From Staphylococcus debuckii (GTDB taxonomy: Bacteria > Bacillota > Bacilli > Staphylococcales > Staphylococcaceae): a stretch of 64,000 bases of DNA. The stretch spans positions 2,418,001 to 2,482,000 of the forward strand of contig NZ_CP033460.1 of assembly GCF_003718735.1 (NCBI RefSeq). The letters are read 5' to 3'. Made by a program: the position numbers and the translations under genes. Below the pieces are notes generated by a model, which was given only the letters and a program-made list of their open reading frames with translations, was not told the origin of the DNA and ran no database searches. Positions 7,898-17,040 of the stretch are shown here, in pieces (the first letter of the stretch is position 1; each line of letters begins with the position of its first letter).

Positions 7898-10003
7898 TTA
7901 TAGTGAATCTACTTTTTCACCATTGATTAAGATGTTGTCGTCTTCTAATGTGACTTTAACATCACTTACATCTGTGTGTTCTAGGTAGTAGTCTGTGATA
8001 CGGTCACGTACTTCTCTTTCAACTACACGGCGTAATGGACGTGCACCGAGTTCTTCGTCGTAACCTTGATCGATTAACCAATCTTTAGCATCTTGACTGA
8101 CTTCTAGTGTGATGCCTTTTTTCTCAAGAGTGTTTTGTACATCGTCAAGTAATAAGTTGATGATGTCTTGTAAAGCATCTTTGTCTAAGTGAGTGAATTC
8201 TACGATACCGTTGAAGCGGTTAAGGAATTCTGGACGGAAGAATTTTTTAAGGTCTTCCATTAAGTCTTCGCGTTCTTTTTCACTTTCATCTCCGAAACCA
8301 GCGTTTGAAGTACAGATAATGATTGTGTTTTTGAAGTTTACGACGTTACCTTGACCGTCTGTTAAGTTACCGTCATCCATAACTTGTAATAATAAAGTTA
8401 GGATTTGAGGATTTGCTTTTTCAATTTCATCGAATAAGATAACTGAGTAAGGATTACGTCTTACTTTTTCAGTTAAAGTATTTGAGTTGTCTTCATAACC
8501 AACATAACCAGCGCTTGTACCGATTAACTTAGATACAGCTGTACGGTCCATATATTCACTCATGTCTAATTTGATAAGTGCTTCTTTGTTACCGAATAAG
8601 TCGATAGATAATTGTTTAGCTAATTCTGTTTTACCTACACCAGTAGGGCCTACGAATAAGAAGCTGCCGATTGGTCTGTTGCCTTCGTCGAATCCTGCAC
8701 GGTTACGACGGATTGCACGAGATACCATTTCAACGGCTTTGTCTTGTCCGATAATTTTATCTTTCAAGCGTTTTGAAATGTTTTTCAAGCGTTCGATATC
8801 ATTATCGTCCATTTGTGATACTGGAATGCCAGTAATACGTTCTACAGTAGCAGCCACGTCTTGTACAGTAGCTGTTGTAGCTTCGCCGCTGCCAGACTCT
8901 AAGCTGTCTTGTAATTCTTTAATTTGTTTTTGATATTTATCTGCTTCAGAATAAGCTTCTTCGCTGACTGCTTTAGATTTTTTATCTTCTAATTCTTTGA
9001 TTTGTTTTTCAACTTCCACTTTATCTACAACTGGATTTTTAGCAGCTAAGTGTGCAGCTGTAATATCCAAGATGTCTAAAGCTTTATCTGGTAATAAGCG
9101 TTGTGGAATATATTGAATAGATAAGTCTACACATGCTTTTAAGACTTCGTCAGGTAATTTCACGTTATGGTGTTTTTCAAATGTTTCGCGTACACCTTTC
9201 AAGATTTCTTCAGTATCTTTAGCTGAAGGTTCTTTGACAACTACTTCGTTGAAACGACGTGCTAATGCTGGGTCTTTCAAGATGTTGTTGCGGTATTCGT
9301 CTTGAGTTGTAGCACCGATTAATGAAATTTCTCCACGACCTAATGCTGGTTTGATGATGTCAGATAAGCCTTTGCTTCCTGAGTCTCCGCCAGTTGAACC
9401 AGAACCGATAATTTGATGGATTTCATCAAAGAATAAGATGACATTTTTTCTTTCTTTTACACTGTTAATCAAGTTTTGGATATTTTCTTCAAAAGCACCA
9501 CGATATTGTGTGCCTGCTTCTAATGAAGAAATATCTACTGCAATAATTTCTTTGTCTTTAATTGCAGCTGGCACGTTACCTTTTACAATGGCTTGTGCTA
9601 AACCTTCAACAATTGCTGATTTACCTACACCAGCTTCACCTACTAAGATAGGGTTGTTTTTATTTCTACGGCTTAACACTTCTGCAGTGTCTTGAATTTC
9701 TTTGTCGCGGCCGATAACTGGATCTAATAAGCCGTCTTTAGCTTCTTGTGTTAAATTACGACCGATTTTTTCTAAGTAATCGTCGCCGCCTTGACCACCG
9801 CCAGCTTGACCAGGTTGTCCCGCTTGAACACCTTGTGCTGGTTGTCCACCTTGAGCTTGTTGTTGTTGAATTTGTTGCAATTGCTCAGGTGACACTTCAC
9901 GGCCGTTGATATAATATTTTTTATTTCCATCTGCGTTTTGCATATCTTGCATCATTCTTCTAAAAATTGAGTCAAAATCATTTCCGAAAAATCCGTTATT
10001 CAT
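7898..10003 (-). CDS. clpL: ClpL, Hsp100-type AAA+ chaperone ATPase
   Basis: 701 aa disaggregase/chaperone. It lacks the long Clp_N repeats of ClpB/ClpC and instead has a short Gln/Gly-rich N-terminus (about residues 40-72). Two AAA+ modules follow: Walker [10 protein letters not shown] with ILFFDEIH, then GPTGVGKTE with [11 protein letters not shown] coiled middle segment lies near residues 330-365 and a ClpB-type D2-small domain at the end. It promotes survival of heat and other stress. GGAGG lies ten bases before the ATG. The 870-bp gap upstream carries a CtsR-like box and a promoter about 430 bp from the start. Confidence 0.95.
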   Translation of the reverse strand: MNNGFFGNDFDSIFRRMMQDMQNADGNKKYYINGREVSPEQLQQIQQQQAQGGQPAQGVQAGQPGQAGGGQGGDDYLEKIGRNLTQEAKDGLLDPVIGRDKEIQDTAEVLSRRNKNNPILVGEAGVGKSAIVEGLAQAIVKGNVPAAIKDKEIIAVDISSLEAGTQYRGAFEENIQNLINSVKERKNVILFFDEIHQIIGSGSTGGDSGSKGLSDIIKPALGRGEISLIGATTQDEYRNNILKDPALARRFNEVVVKEPSAKDTEEILKGVRETFEKHHNVKLPDEVLKACVDLSIQYIPQRLLPDKALDILDITAAHLAAKNPVVDKVEVEKQIKELEDKKSKAVSEEAYSEADKYQKQIKELQDSLESGSGEATTATVQDVAATVERITGIPVSQMDDNDIERLKNISKRLKDKIIGQDKAVEMVSRAIRRNRAGFDEGNRPIGSFLFVGPTGVGKTELAKQLSIDLFGNKEALIKLDMSEYMDRTAVSKLIGTSAGYVGYEDNSNTLTEKVRRNPYSVILFDEIEKANPQILTLLLQVMDDGNLTDGQGNVVNFKNTIIICTSNAGFGDESEKEREDLMEDLKKFFRPEFLNRFNGIVEFTHLDKDALQDIINLLLDDVQNTLEKKGITLEVSQDAKDWLIDQGYDEELGARPLRRVVEREVRDRITDYYLEHTDVSDVKVTLEDDNILINGEKVDSL

Positions 10004-10430
10004 ATAATTATAACCTCCGTTAATTGGTGAAACTCCATAATAAAAATTTCTGTCTGTTTGTAATTTGAATTACTGTTTCACACTTTTCTTAAAATTTCAT
10101 TTGTTCTTGCTTTCATGTGGCAAGCGACACAAATCATTGATTATTACTTTTCTGCCTTGTGTCCTTTAAAGGTCTGAGTCTTGTGATGAATGCTGCGATT
10201 TGATTGCTTTTACAGATGTAACGCGTTTTGAAAGAGAGTGATTTAAATATTGTTGCCACTCATTGGTTACAATCTTTATATATCCGCTTCCAGCATTTCT
10301 CAAACACTTCTCTGATGCGACTTTCATTACGTAGAGCACAACACGTGCGTCGTTTATAGAATTTGTCGCTGTATTTTTCTTGTTTTTACGATAAATTTCA
10401 ATTTTATTTTATAATCTTTGATTTATTGTT
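10004..10430 (-). other. Long 5' leader of clpL
   Basis: About 420 nt separate the predicted clpL start point from the ORF. No ORF of note and no tRNA is seen in it. It is AT-rich with short inverted segments such as GAGTG...CACTC (10236-10264). An untranslated leader with a regulatory role, or a small RNA, is possible; the sequence alone does not decide. Confidence 0.4.
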
Positions 10431-10465
10431 GTATATTTATACTTTGGTCAATTAAAGTCAAACAA
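10430..10465 (-). promoter_or_regulatory. clpL promoter with CtsR-type operator
   Basis: GGTCAATTAAAGTCAAA at 10446-10462 matches the CtsR heptad repeat RGTCAAANANRGTCAAA with one mismatch. On the minus strand it overlaps TTGACT (10456-10461) and, 16-17 bp on, TAAATA/AAATAT. Overlap of the box with the -35/-10 region is how CtsR represses clp genes in Firmicutes. The start of clpL is about 430 bp downstream. Confidence 0.65.
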
Positions 10466-10658
10466 TGGATTTGTTGTTTTTATTCGCTTTATCAACCTTA
10501 CATATGTAAGTATAACGCATAATTATACATAAATCAAGTATTAAATATGCATTTTTCAAACTTTTTTACGTTTTTTGTGCATGTAACTGTTTGTGTTGAT
10601 CAACTATTCTATTTTTCTTCTATCTTCAAGTTGGATAAGGGGCGGATAACATGCTTTT

Positions 10659-10805
10659 TCTAGACACTTCTCCGAAACTTGTGTCTAAATAACATCTTTT
10701 TCTAGACACTTCCCAAAAACTTGTGTCTAAATAACGCCCTTTTCTAGACACTTCTCGAAATCTTGTGTCTAGATTCACCCGCTTTCTAGACACTTCCGCA
10801 TAATT
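10659..10805. repeat. Tandem 42-bp palindromic repeat array
   Basis: Three full units and one partial unit begin with TCTAGACACTTC at 10659, 10701, 10743 and 10785, an exact 42-bp period. Each complete unit holds TAGACAC and GTGTCTA as inverted arms about 13 nt apart, and the sequence between the arms varies (CTCCGAAA, CCCAAAAA, CTCGAAAT). It is non-coding, between the clpL upstream region and relP. Confidence 0.9.
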
Positions 10806-10873
10806 AAAAGGAGCGAAACATACAAATGTCTCGCTCCCCCCTACTTATTTCTTCCTTTATATATATACCTATA

Positions 10874-11572
10874 TTAGTTCTGTTTTAATATTTCTCCATG
10901 CATTTGTTGCAACTTACTTTCAACTTCTTTGATTTCTTCTGCACATTGTTTGAGTGTATCTCGATAGACCTCTGTGTCGGTCGCATTCTTATAACGCAAT
11001 TTATGTTCTAAGCTGGCCCACATATCCATACCGATTGTGCGTATCTGGATTTCGACTGGGACATGTTCTACATTATCTGTCAGAAATACTGGAATTGAAA
11101 CTACCAGATGTAAACTGCGGTAGCCATTCTCTTTCGGGCTTTTCACATAGTCTTTTCTTTTCAACAGCTTGACGTCAGCTTGTTTTAATAATAATGAAGC
11201 TACCACTTCGATATCTTCTAAGTAATTGCATACTACGCGAATACCCGCAATATCCGTAATGTTCTCTCGTGCAGACTCTGTCGTCACCGGCAGCCCGCGT
11301 ATCTCTAATTTTCGGACTAAACTGCTGATTTCTTTTACGCGACGTTCCATATGATGGATCGGATTATGTTCATAAAGAATCTGAAAATCATTATCTAAAA
11401 TACTGAGTTTAGTACTGACCTCTTCTAAGGCGGAAGCATATAAATGATGCAAGCTGACAAAATCAACAAGCTCTTCTATCTGATAATGATTGTCTTGAAA
11501 TTTTGTAATATTGCGCTGGACATCTCTTTTAAGCGCATTTATATTGAGCGTTTCTCTTCTTTCTACATACAT
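10874..11572 (-). CDS. relP: Small alarmone synthetase RelP ((p)ppGpp synthetase)
   Basis: 232 aa single-domain GTP pyrophosphokinase without the hydrolase, TGS or ACT parts of long Rel. Family motifs are visible: DIAGIRVVC (about 107-115), [12 protein letters not shown] (147-158), VEIQIRT (173-179) and [10 protein letters not shown] (186-195). It makes (p)ppGpp from GTP/GDP and ATP, typically under cell-wall stress. The MYVERR start and the shape suggest the RelP (YwaC) rather than the RelQ branch. GGAGG lies seven bases before the ATG. It is a stand-alone gene. Confidence 0.9.
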   Translation of the reverse strand: MYVERRETLNINALKRDVQRNITKFQDNHYQIEELVDFVSLHHLYASALEEVSTKLSILDNDFQILYEHNPIHHMERRVKEISSLVRKLEIRGLPVTTESARENITDIAGIRVVCNYLEDIEVVASLLLKQADVKLLKRKDYVKSPKENGYRSLHLVVSIPVFLTDNVEHVPVEIQIRTIGMDMWASLEHKLRYKNATDTEVYRDTLKQCAEEIKEVESKLQQMHGEILKQN

Positions 11573-11739
11573 AATATTTCCTCCGTTCTTTACACACTTA
11601 TATTATAACGGAGTTCACATGCAAACAAAATTTATTTCATTTCCAAAAAATCGCTTTAAAAATTATTTTGGATTACTCTTCAGTCTAGCGAATCTCTCGC
11701 TTTCCACCCCCTTTTTAAAAAGTAAAATATTTTTGCATC

Positions 11740-11768
11740 TTGCGCCGAGTCGTTTTTTTCTATACAAT
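11740..11768 (+). promoter_or_regulatory. Promoter of the COG0523 GTPase gene
   Basis: TTGCGC (11740-11745), a 17-bp spacer and TACAAT (11763-11768), with the Zur box beginning immediately downstream. Confidence 0.6.
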
Positions 11769-11770
11769 AT

Positions 11771-11791
11771 AAATCGTAATTATTACGATTA
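11771..11791. promoter_or_regulatory. Zur box
   Basis: TCGTAATTATTACGA with flanking AA/TT is the Zur operator consensus of Bacillus and Staphylococcus (TCGTAATNATTACGA) with no mismatch. It sits at the transcription start of the GTPase gene, where zinc-loaded Zur would repress. Confidence 0.9.
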
Positions 11792-11826
11792 ACGAAATGT
11801 GCATAGATAAATAGGAGGATTTTTTT

Positions 11827-13026
11827 ATGGCTAAAATACCTGTAACGGTACTGAGTGGTTACCTCGGCTCAGGAAAAACAACATTATTAAACCATATTTT
11901 ACAAAATAGAGAAGGATTACGCATTGCTGTCATTGTCAATGATATGAGTGAAGTCAATATTGATAAAGATTTAGTCGTTGAAGGTGGGGGGCTTTCACGT
12001 ACTGATGAGAAATTAGTTGAATTATCAAATGGTTGTATCTGCTGTACTTTACGCGAAGACTTATTACAAGAAGTAGAACGTATTGTGAAACGCGGCGGTA
12101 TTGATCAAATCGTGATTGAATCTACTGGTATTTCTGAACCTGTACCAGTTGCCCAAACTTTCTCATATATTGATAACGAATTAGGCATCGACCTTACTAG
12201 CATTTGCCGTCTGGATACGATGGTGACAGTAGTTGACGCGAACCGCTTCATCAATGACATCAAATCTGAAGACTTACTTGTCGACCGCGACCAAGGTGCG
12301 AGTGATGAAGATGAACGCACTATCGCTGATTTGTTGATTGACCAAGTGGAATTTTGCGATGTGCTTGTATTGAATAAAACAGACTTAGTCACTGAAGAAC
12401 AATTAGATCGTTTAGAAGGCATCTTGCGTAAATTGCAACCTACTGCCCGCTTCATCCGCACAGTCAACTCTGAAGTAAAATTGAGCGATGTCTTAAACAC
12501 AAGCTTATTTGATTTTGAAAAAGCCAGCAATTCTGCAGGTTGGTTACAAGAACTAACAAATGGCGGTCATGCTGAACATACACCTGAAACTGAAGAGTAC
12601 GGTATTTCTTCCTTTGTATATGAACGTCGTTTACCATTCCATGCTGAACGCTTCCATGAATGGTTAGAAAACATGCCGAATACAGTCGTACGTGCTAAAG
12701 GTATTGTTTGGTTAGCGCAATATAATCACGTAGCATGCTTGATGTCTCAAGCAGGTTCTTCAGTCTCTATCCACCCGGTTACTTTCTGGGTTGCAGCAAT
12801 GTCTGAACCTAAACAACGTGCGATTTTGCATGAACGCGAAGATGTGCGTGAAAATTGGGATCCTGAATTTGGCGACCGTCATACTCAATTTGTCATTATC
12901 GGCACAGATTTGGATCAAGAAAAAATCACTAAAGAATTAGACGCTTGCTTACTTACTACTGAAGAATTTGATTCAGACTGGTCACAATTGCCTGAACCAT
13001 ACGGTTGGCAAATTACGCAAGCTTAA
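11827..13026 (+). CDS. Zinc-responsive COG0523 GTPase (CobW/YciC/ZagA-type metallochaperone)
   Basis: 399 aa G3E-class GTPase. Walker A is GYLGSGKT (residues 11-18), the metal-binding C-I-C-C motif is at 70-73, the NKTD specificity motif lies near 180, and a CobW C-terminal domain covers about 260-395. Family members deliver zinc or sustain zinc enzymes when the metal is scarce. A perfect Zur box in the promoter, and a second Zur-like box before the zinc-binding lipoprotein at 28100-29128, fit the YciC/ZagA role. AGGAGG lies eight bases before the ATG. Confidence 0.9.
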   Translation: MAKIPVTVLSGYLGSGKTTLLNHILQNREGLRIAVIVNDMSEVNIDKDLVVEGGGLSRTDEKLVELSNGCICCTLREDLLQEVERIVKRGGIDQIVIESTGISEPVPVAQTFSYIDNELGIDLTSICRLDTMVTVVDANRFINDIKSEDLLVDRDQGASDEDERTIADLLIDQVEFCDVLVLNKTDLVTEEQLDRLEGILRKLQPTARFIRTVNSEVKLSDVLNTSLFDFEKASNSAGWLQELTNGGHAEHTPETEEYGISSFVYERRLPFHAERFHEWLENMPNTVVRAKGIVWLAQYNHVACLMSQAGSSVSIHPVTFWVAAMSEPKQRAILHEREDVRENWDPEFGDRHTQFVIIGTDLDQEKITKELDACLLTTEEFDSDWSQLPEPYGWQITQA

Positions 13027-13042
13027 TCAGATAAAAGAACGA

Positions 13043-13074
13043 AGAGAAATGCCGAAATGGTATTTCTCTTTTTT
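13043..13074 (+). terminator. Terminator of the COG0523 GTPase gene
   Basis: AGAGAAATGCC pairs with GGTATTTCTCT (one wobble) and is followed by TTTTT. Confidence 0.85.
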
Positions 13075-13084
13075 AATACCTATT

Positions 13085-13133
13085 AAAAACCTCTTAAAGC
13101 GGCACTCGTTATGCGAGTAACCCTTTAAGAGGT
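13085..13133 (-). terminator. Hairpin, probable terminator of the DUF2188 gene
   Basis: On the minus strand ACCTCTTAAAG pairs with CTTTAAGAGGT, with an inner ACTCG/CGAGT stem, followed by TTTTTAAT. It lies about 130 bp past the stop codon at 13265; the stretch between holds no ORF I can support. Confidence 0.7.
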
Positions 13134-13264
13134 CAATTCAATTAAATGCAGTTGGTTCATCTGTGGCTCCCTCACGATTCGTGTTACCGATTCATCTTCT
13201 CACGAATCAATAATTCTTTTTACCACAATCCATCATTTTATAATCGTCTTCTAGCATTTATTAC

Positions 13265-13678
13265 TTATTCGTCTGCTTTTTTCACATGTACTTTGGTACC
13301 GCGATTATCTGCAATATGTTCAGCACGTTTCACCGCTTCTTCTTTATTATCATAATCGTCCGCAGCACGTTTGGCACCATATGTGCGTACTTTCCATTTA
13401 CCATCTTCTTTATAGACTTCGACGTCATTTTCATTTAGTTCAGGATTTGCATCTTTATCTTTCTGATGTTTGGTAACATCTTTATGCTTTAATTCATCCA
13501 GTTCTTTTTTTGTCGCGTCTTTATACCAATTCTCAGCTTGTTCTGTGGCAATCGGAATCGCGCGTCCTTCTTCATAACCATCTTCCAACATTGCGTTGGC
13601 AATATCAATCGCTTTCTTACGTTCTAATTCATCCATGTTCTTCCAAGTATTCGGATAATCATCTAAAGTCCAAGGCAT
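13265..13678 (-). CDS. DUF2188-containing protein (YdaT-like)
   Basis: 137 aa soluble, highly charged protein. The N-terminal part (MPWTLDDYPNTWKNM, then KAIDIANAMLEDGYEEGRAI) resembles Bacillus YdaT. The C-terminal 55 residues have the DUF2188 pattern: VEVYKEDGKWKV, the GAKRAADDYDNKEEAVKRAE helix and TKVHV. Function is unknown; family members are small and often stress-induced. The frame opens six codons earlier, but GAGGAGG lies six bases before the ATG at 13678. Stand-alone gene. Confidence 0.8.
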   Translation of the reverse strand: MPWTLDDYPNTWKNMDELERKKAIDIANAMLEDGYEEGRAIPIATEQAENWYKDATKKELDELKHKDVTKHQKDKDANPELNENDVEVYKEDGKWKVRTYGAKRAADDYDNKEEAVKRAEHIADNRGTKVHVKKADE

Positions 13679-13764
13679 AAGCGTCCTCCTCATCATTTTA
13701 ATGTTAGTTCACTATACCACGGTTTAATGCATCTCAATCAAACCGGTTCGGCAAGGTATTTTCT

Positions 13765-15666
13765 TTATTTTTGCAAACGCGTATATTGCTGAACATTCAG
13801 CAAGGCAGAACGGATATGCACATATTGCGGCATGGAAGGTAAGCCAGTACCGAATGTCATAGGTATACCTTTTTCAAAATGTAAAGCCATTTCTTCGAAC
13901 GCAATCAAGTATTGACCCATTTCGGCATCATCAACCGTATGAGGATGACCATTATGCTGCGCACGTGACAGCATGAAACTGATTTCTTCGAGCGCAAACA
14001 TAACGGGATAATACTGGCTGACTTGCTGTGTATCGGTAAATAATTCACCATGCGCGTTGTTATACATACCGTACATGTTGCTTAATTTAATATTCAGTTT
14101 CATTTCATCAAAGCGTGGTGCTTGATGTTCAAGGTAAGCATTTTTGGAAAAAAGATAATAAAAGAATGAACTTTCATAACGTACCACTTCAGAGATGGCA
14201 ATCGGCAAGGTTTGCGAGGCATTTTTACGTCCTAAAATCAACAAGCCGATAACTGCAATAACAACACCCATCACGAAATCCAACATTCTTGGCAAGGCGA
14301 TGAGAATCGATAGTTTGCCCGAAGCCAATCCATTCAAGGTGATGACTTGTGTCGTAATGAAAATCATTGCTAAAGCATAATTAGCACCTACTAACGCTTC
14401 TGTAAACATGGCACTGACAGACAAGATAAAGATACTGACGAGCATCGGCGGATGGAATGCCAGAATAATACTTAAAGCAATGACCCCGGCAAAAGTACCG
14501 ATTGTCCGCGCCACGGCCCGTTCCATACTATGGATAGTATTCGTGCCAATCAATATCGTATGCGTCGTCAACGGCACCCAATACGCTTTATCGAAATCAA
14601 ACATCAACGCAATAAAAATAGCCACACCCATAATCACACAATAACGCATGGTGTTCATAAAGACTAAAGAATCTAAAGTAAGATTATAGATCAGCTGCTT
14701 TCCATATAAAGGCTTACGTAAATGCGCCTCATATTGCACTTGTCCTTCTGGGCTGTGTAAAATCTCATCGGTACGATAGATTTGTTTTTCCAATCGTTGG
14801 AAATCTGGCGAGAGTTCTACCTTTTCTTTCCATTGTACTTGATTCTCAGATGCATTATTATGCAGCACACTTTGCGCCACATATTCCATCATTTCAAATA
14901 GGATGTCTGGTAATGCTTGAACTTGTTTCGTTTTCAATTCTAGTATTTCAGCGAAAATCCCTTCTGCATTGTTATGCAGCAAATATAGGCGATGCAGAGT
15001 ATTCGATTGCTTTTTACCTGCGCCGGACGAAGTAATCAATTGTTTATCAGTTGATTTAAATTGGTCGACCAACTGTTTCGTGGTCGTTTTATATTGCGCT
15101 TCATTTGTATAATCATGAAATAATTGGATTAATAGTTGGTACTCTTTTTCTACTGCGCTGACTTCCCCGCTTTTCTTTTGAAACTTCAACATTATCCAAA
15201 GTACTAGCATCGTCAACATTCCGCCGGCAAAGACCATTGTACCGCGCATTAAAGCTTCTGCAGGTGCGACGGGCATGTTGATCGGCAAGGCAAAGGTTAC
15301 AATGAAGAAGGTTGAGGAAGCACCCGGGATTTCTAAGGCACTGAAGATGTAGTAAGCGACTACAGTGACAAACAGCAGTAAGAGGCCGAAGAGAAGCGGA
15401 ATCGGTACAGTAATGGTGCCGAGTACGATACAAAGTGTGAATCCTACCGCACACCACCATACAATCCGTAATTTCGACTTATTAGAACCGCCGAACACAT
15501 AAATGTTCGTCAAAGTACCTGTCGCCATCAACAGGCCCCATTGGAACTGTCCGGCAAAATACCCGACTAATAAAGGAATCAGCATTAATAAACATTGCCT
15601 GAATCCTTTCTTAAAATTGACATTCTGCCGAGTGAATTGAAACAGTGAACTTATGTAATGTGTCAT
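13765..15666 (-). CDS. FUSC family membrane protein
   Basis: 633 aa inner-membrane protein. Two hydrophobic blocks (about residues 20-165 and 340-480, each with several helices) flank a soluble region, with a second soluble domain at the C-terminus. This is the layout of the fusaric-acid-resistance/YccS group, whose members are proposed efflux components for aromatic acids. The second block has the DFDKAYWVPLTTHTIL segment typical of the FUSC_2 domain. It is a single gene without the membrane-fusion partner expected in Gram-negatives. Substrate unknown. Confidence 0.85.
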   Translation of the reverse strand: MTHYISSLFQFTRQNVNFKKGFRQCLLMLIPLLVGYFAGQFQWGLLMATGTLTNIYVFGGSNKSKLRIVWWCAVGFTLCIVLGTITVPIPLLFGLLLLFVTVVAYYIFSALEIPGASSTFFIVTFALPINMPVAPAEALMRGTMVFAGGMLTMLVLWIMLKFQKKSGEVSAVEKEYQLLIQLFHDYTNEAQYKTTTKQLVDQFKSTDKQLITSSGAGKKQSNTLHRLYLLHNNAEGIFAEILELKTKQVQALPDILFEMMEYVAQSVLHNNASENQVQWKEKVELSPDFQRLEKQIYRTDEILHSPEGQVQYEAHLRKPLYGKQLIYNLTLDSLVFMNTMRYCVIMGVAIFIALMFDFDKAYWVPLTTHTILIGTNTIHSMERAVARTIGTFAGVIALSIILAFHPPMLVSIFILSVSAMFTEALVGANYALAMIFITTQVITLNGLASGKLSILIALPRMLDFVMGVVIAVIGLLILGRKNASQTLPIAISEVVRYESSFFYYLFSKNAYLEHQAPRFDEMKLNIKLSNMYGMYNNAHGELFTDTQQVSQYYPVMFALEEISFMLSRAQHNGHPHTVDDAEMGQYLIAFEEMALHFEKGIPMTFGTGLPSMPQYVHIRSALLNVQQYTRLQK

Positions 15667-15748
15667 GAGACAGATTCCTTTCTTTGTTTTTCTTAGTTAT
15701 CTACTCATTCCCATTGTATCATCTCTTTCAAACCAGAATGCGAGACAT

Positions 15749-15784
15749 AAAAGAGCAACCCTCTAAGCAGAAGGTTGCTCTTAT
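15749..15784 (-). terminator. alsD terminator
   Basis: AAGAGCAACC pairs with GGTTGCTCTT around an 11-12 nt loop, 11 bp after the acetolactate decarboxylase stop, with TTTTAT following on the minus strand. Confidence 0.8.
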
Positions 15785-15795
15785 AATAGTACGTA

Positions 15796-16494
15796 TTATT
15801 CAGCTAGACGAATTTCTTCATCAATATTTTCGTAGTCAATGTCAGCGTTTAAAAATTCCTCGTCATGAACTGGGAAATTTTGTTCGAAAGTTTCTACATC
15901 ATTAATTTCCACTGTACCACGTTCTAATTCAAAGTCTAAGACATGACCGCCGACTGTGCGTTCTTGGTCTACAAAATGCAAGTGGAATCCTGCTGTACCG
16001 ACGCCATGGAATAATTCTGGTGTAAAGAAGCCGACGATAGTACCATTTACTGTTTCGAACGTCAACTCTGGCTGTCTATTAACCGATTCCATCAAACGTT
16101 GATAAGGCGGTTCTTGTTTCGGCATCATACGCACATGCACTTTTTTAAAGCTGCCATGAATCTTGACGGCAGAAAATAAATTTTGACTTTTCATTCTGAC
16201 TAAGATGGTATCTAGCAAGTTTTCCGAACTGATGGTGTTATGGATGTCGAATTTTTTATTAGGTTTGAAATCTGTCACCGTTGAAAAAGGTGTCATTTCA
16301 TCACCATTTAACTTTTTGAACTCGCCGTATTCATTAGCATGAAATGCTTCGTTATCCAAAATAATAACTTCACCGTCGCATCCGTCTAACGTACCGATTC
16401 CCAAATCGCCATGTTTCAGCATTTCTTCAATCGACGCTGTTCCCTTAAGCATTCCGGCCATTAAAGTTCCTAAAGTTCCATGTTGGTAAATCAT
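15796..16494 (-). CDS. alsD: Alpha-acetolactate decarboxylase
   Basis: 232 aa cytoplasmic enzyme turning alpha-acetolactate into acetoin in the butanediol overflow pathway. Diagnostic parts are NTISSENLLDTILVRMKSQN, VHVRMMPKQ, VNRQPE, GFFTPELFHGVGTAG and the zinc-ligand segment HLHFVDQ...GGHVLDF. The frame extends to a TTG at 16503, but AAGGAG is only two bases before it and ten before the ATG at 16494. The usual partner alsS (acetolactate synthase) is not adjacent; neighbours are a FUSC gene and an ABM-domain gene. Confidence 0.93.
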   Translation of the reverse strand: MIYQHGTLGTLMAGMLKGTASIEEMLKHGDLGIGTLDGCDGEVIILDNEAFHANEYGEFKKLNGDEMTPFSTVTDFKPNKKFDIHNTISSENLLDTILVRMKSQNLFSAVKIHGSFKKVHVRMMPKQEPPYQRLMESVNRQPELTFETVNGTIVGFFTPELFHGVGTAGFHLHFVDQERTVGGHVLDFELERGTVEINDVETFEQNFPVHDEEFLNADIDYENIDEEIRLAE

Positions 16495-16590
16495 AACACT
16501 CAATCTCCTTATCGTTCCTTAATTTTGCATCTGTTTATGAATACCTATATTATAGCACTTTCCAATTGATATAGAAGTGCGCAGAGCGAT

Positions 16591-16893
16591 TTATTCGTAG
16601 CTGATCTCATCACTATCTTCAAACATCTGGATTGTCGGCTCATTAATGCAGAGTTGTGTAACTTCTTGCCAATATACTTTGAAATGATCCGCTTCAATAT
16701 GCGCATTCAACGCCTGTCTATCTTTCCACTGTTCAATAATTACAAAGGAATTAGGAATACTGGCATTTTCATAATGTTCATAACTGACATTTCCTTCTTC
16801 AGCTTGTGAGGCAACCACTAATTGGCCGATTAAACTTGAATAACGGTCATAATTTGCATCGTTGACATTCGTTTTTGCAATTACAGTAATCAT
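16591..16893 (-). CDS. Antibiotic biosynthesis monooxygenase (ABM) domain protein
   Basis: 100 aa. It has the dimeric ferredoxin-like ABM pattern: ITVIAKTNV, EEGNVSYEHYEN, FVIIEQWKDRQALNAHIEAD and HFKVYW. This is the YgiN-like group, small quinol or aromatic-compound monooxygenases. The frame is open for 40 codons upstream, but AAGGGAG lies six bases before this ATG and homologues start here. It lies downstream of the MFS gene after a hairpin and upstream of alsD. The physiological substrate is unknown. Confidence 0.85.
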   Translation of the reverse strand: MITVIAKTNVNDANYDRYSSLIGQLVVASQAEEGNVSYEHYENASIPNSFVIIEQWKDRQALNAHIEADHFKVYWQEVTQLCINEPTIQMFEDSDEISYE

Positions 16894-16966
16894 GTTGTTC
16901 TCCCTTTCTTTATTCCAAATTTTTCTTATCTTTACTTTTCCCGAAAAATAATACTTTGAACCACGC

Positions 16967-17030
16967 AAAAAGAAGCACCTATCTTGAAACACCGCATTTC
17001 CTCGGTGAATCAACCATAGATACTTCTTAT
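16967..17030 (-). terminator. Two-part terminator after the MFS gene
   Basis: On the minus strand AAGAAGTATCTA pairs with TAGGTGCTTCTT, enclosing an inner CACCG/CGGTG stem, and runs into TTTTT. It starts 11 bp after the MFS stop codon. Confidence 0.75.
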
Positions 17031-17040
17031 ATTATCTTAC

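Noticed and set aside
10232..10270. HrcA CIRCE element in the clpL leader
   Set aside because: GAGTG...CACTC is in the reverse order of CIRCE (TTAGCACTC-N9-GAGTGCTAA) with the wrong spacing.
13085..13133. T-box or riboswitch in the gap after the COG0523 GTPase
   Set aside because: The structure is a plain hairpin with a T run after the minus-strand DUF2188 gene; no specifier loop or conserved T-box sequence is seen.
16894..17013. Longer N-terminus for the ABM-domain protein
   Set aside because: The extra 40 residues run through the MFS terminator hairpin and lack a ribosome site.
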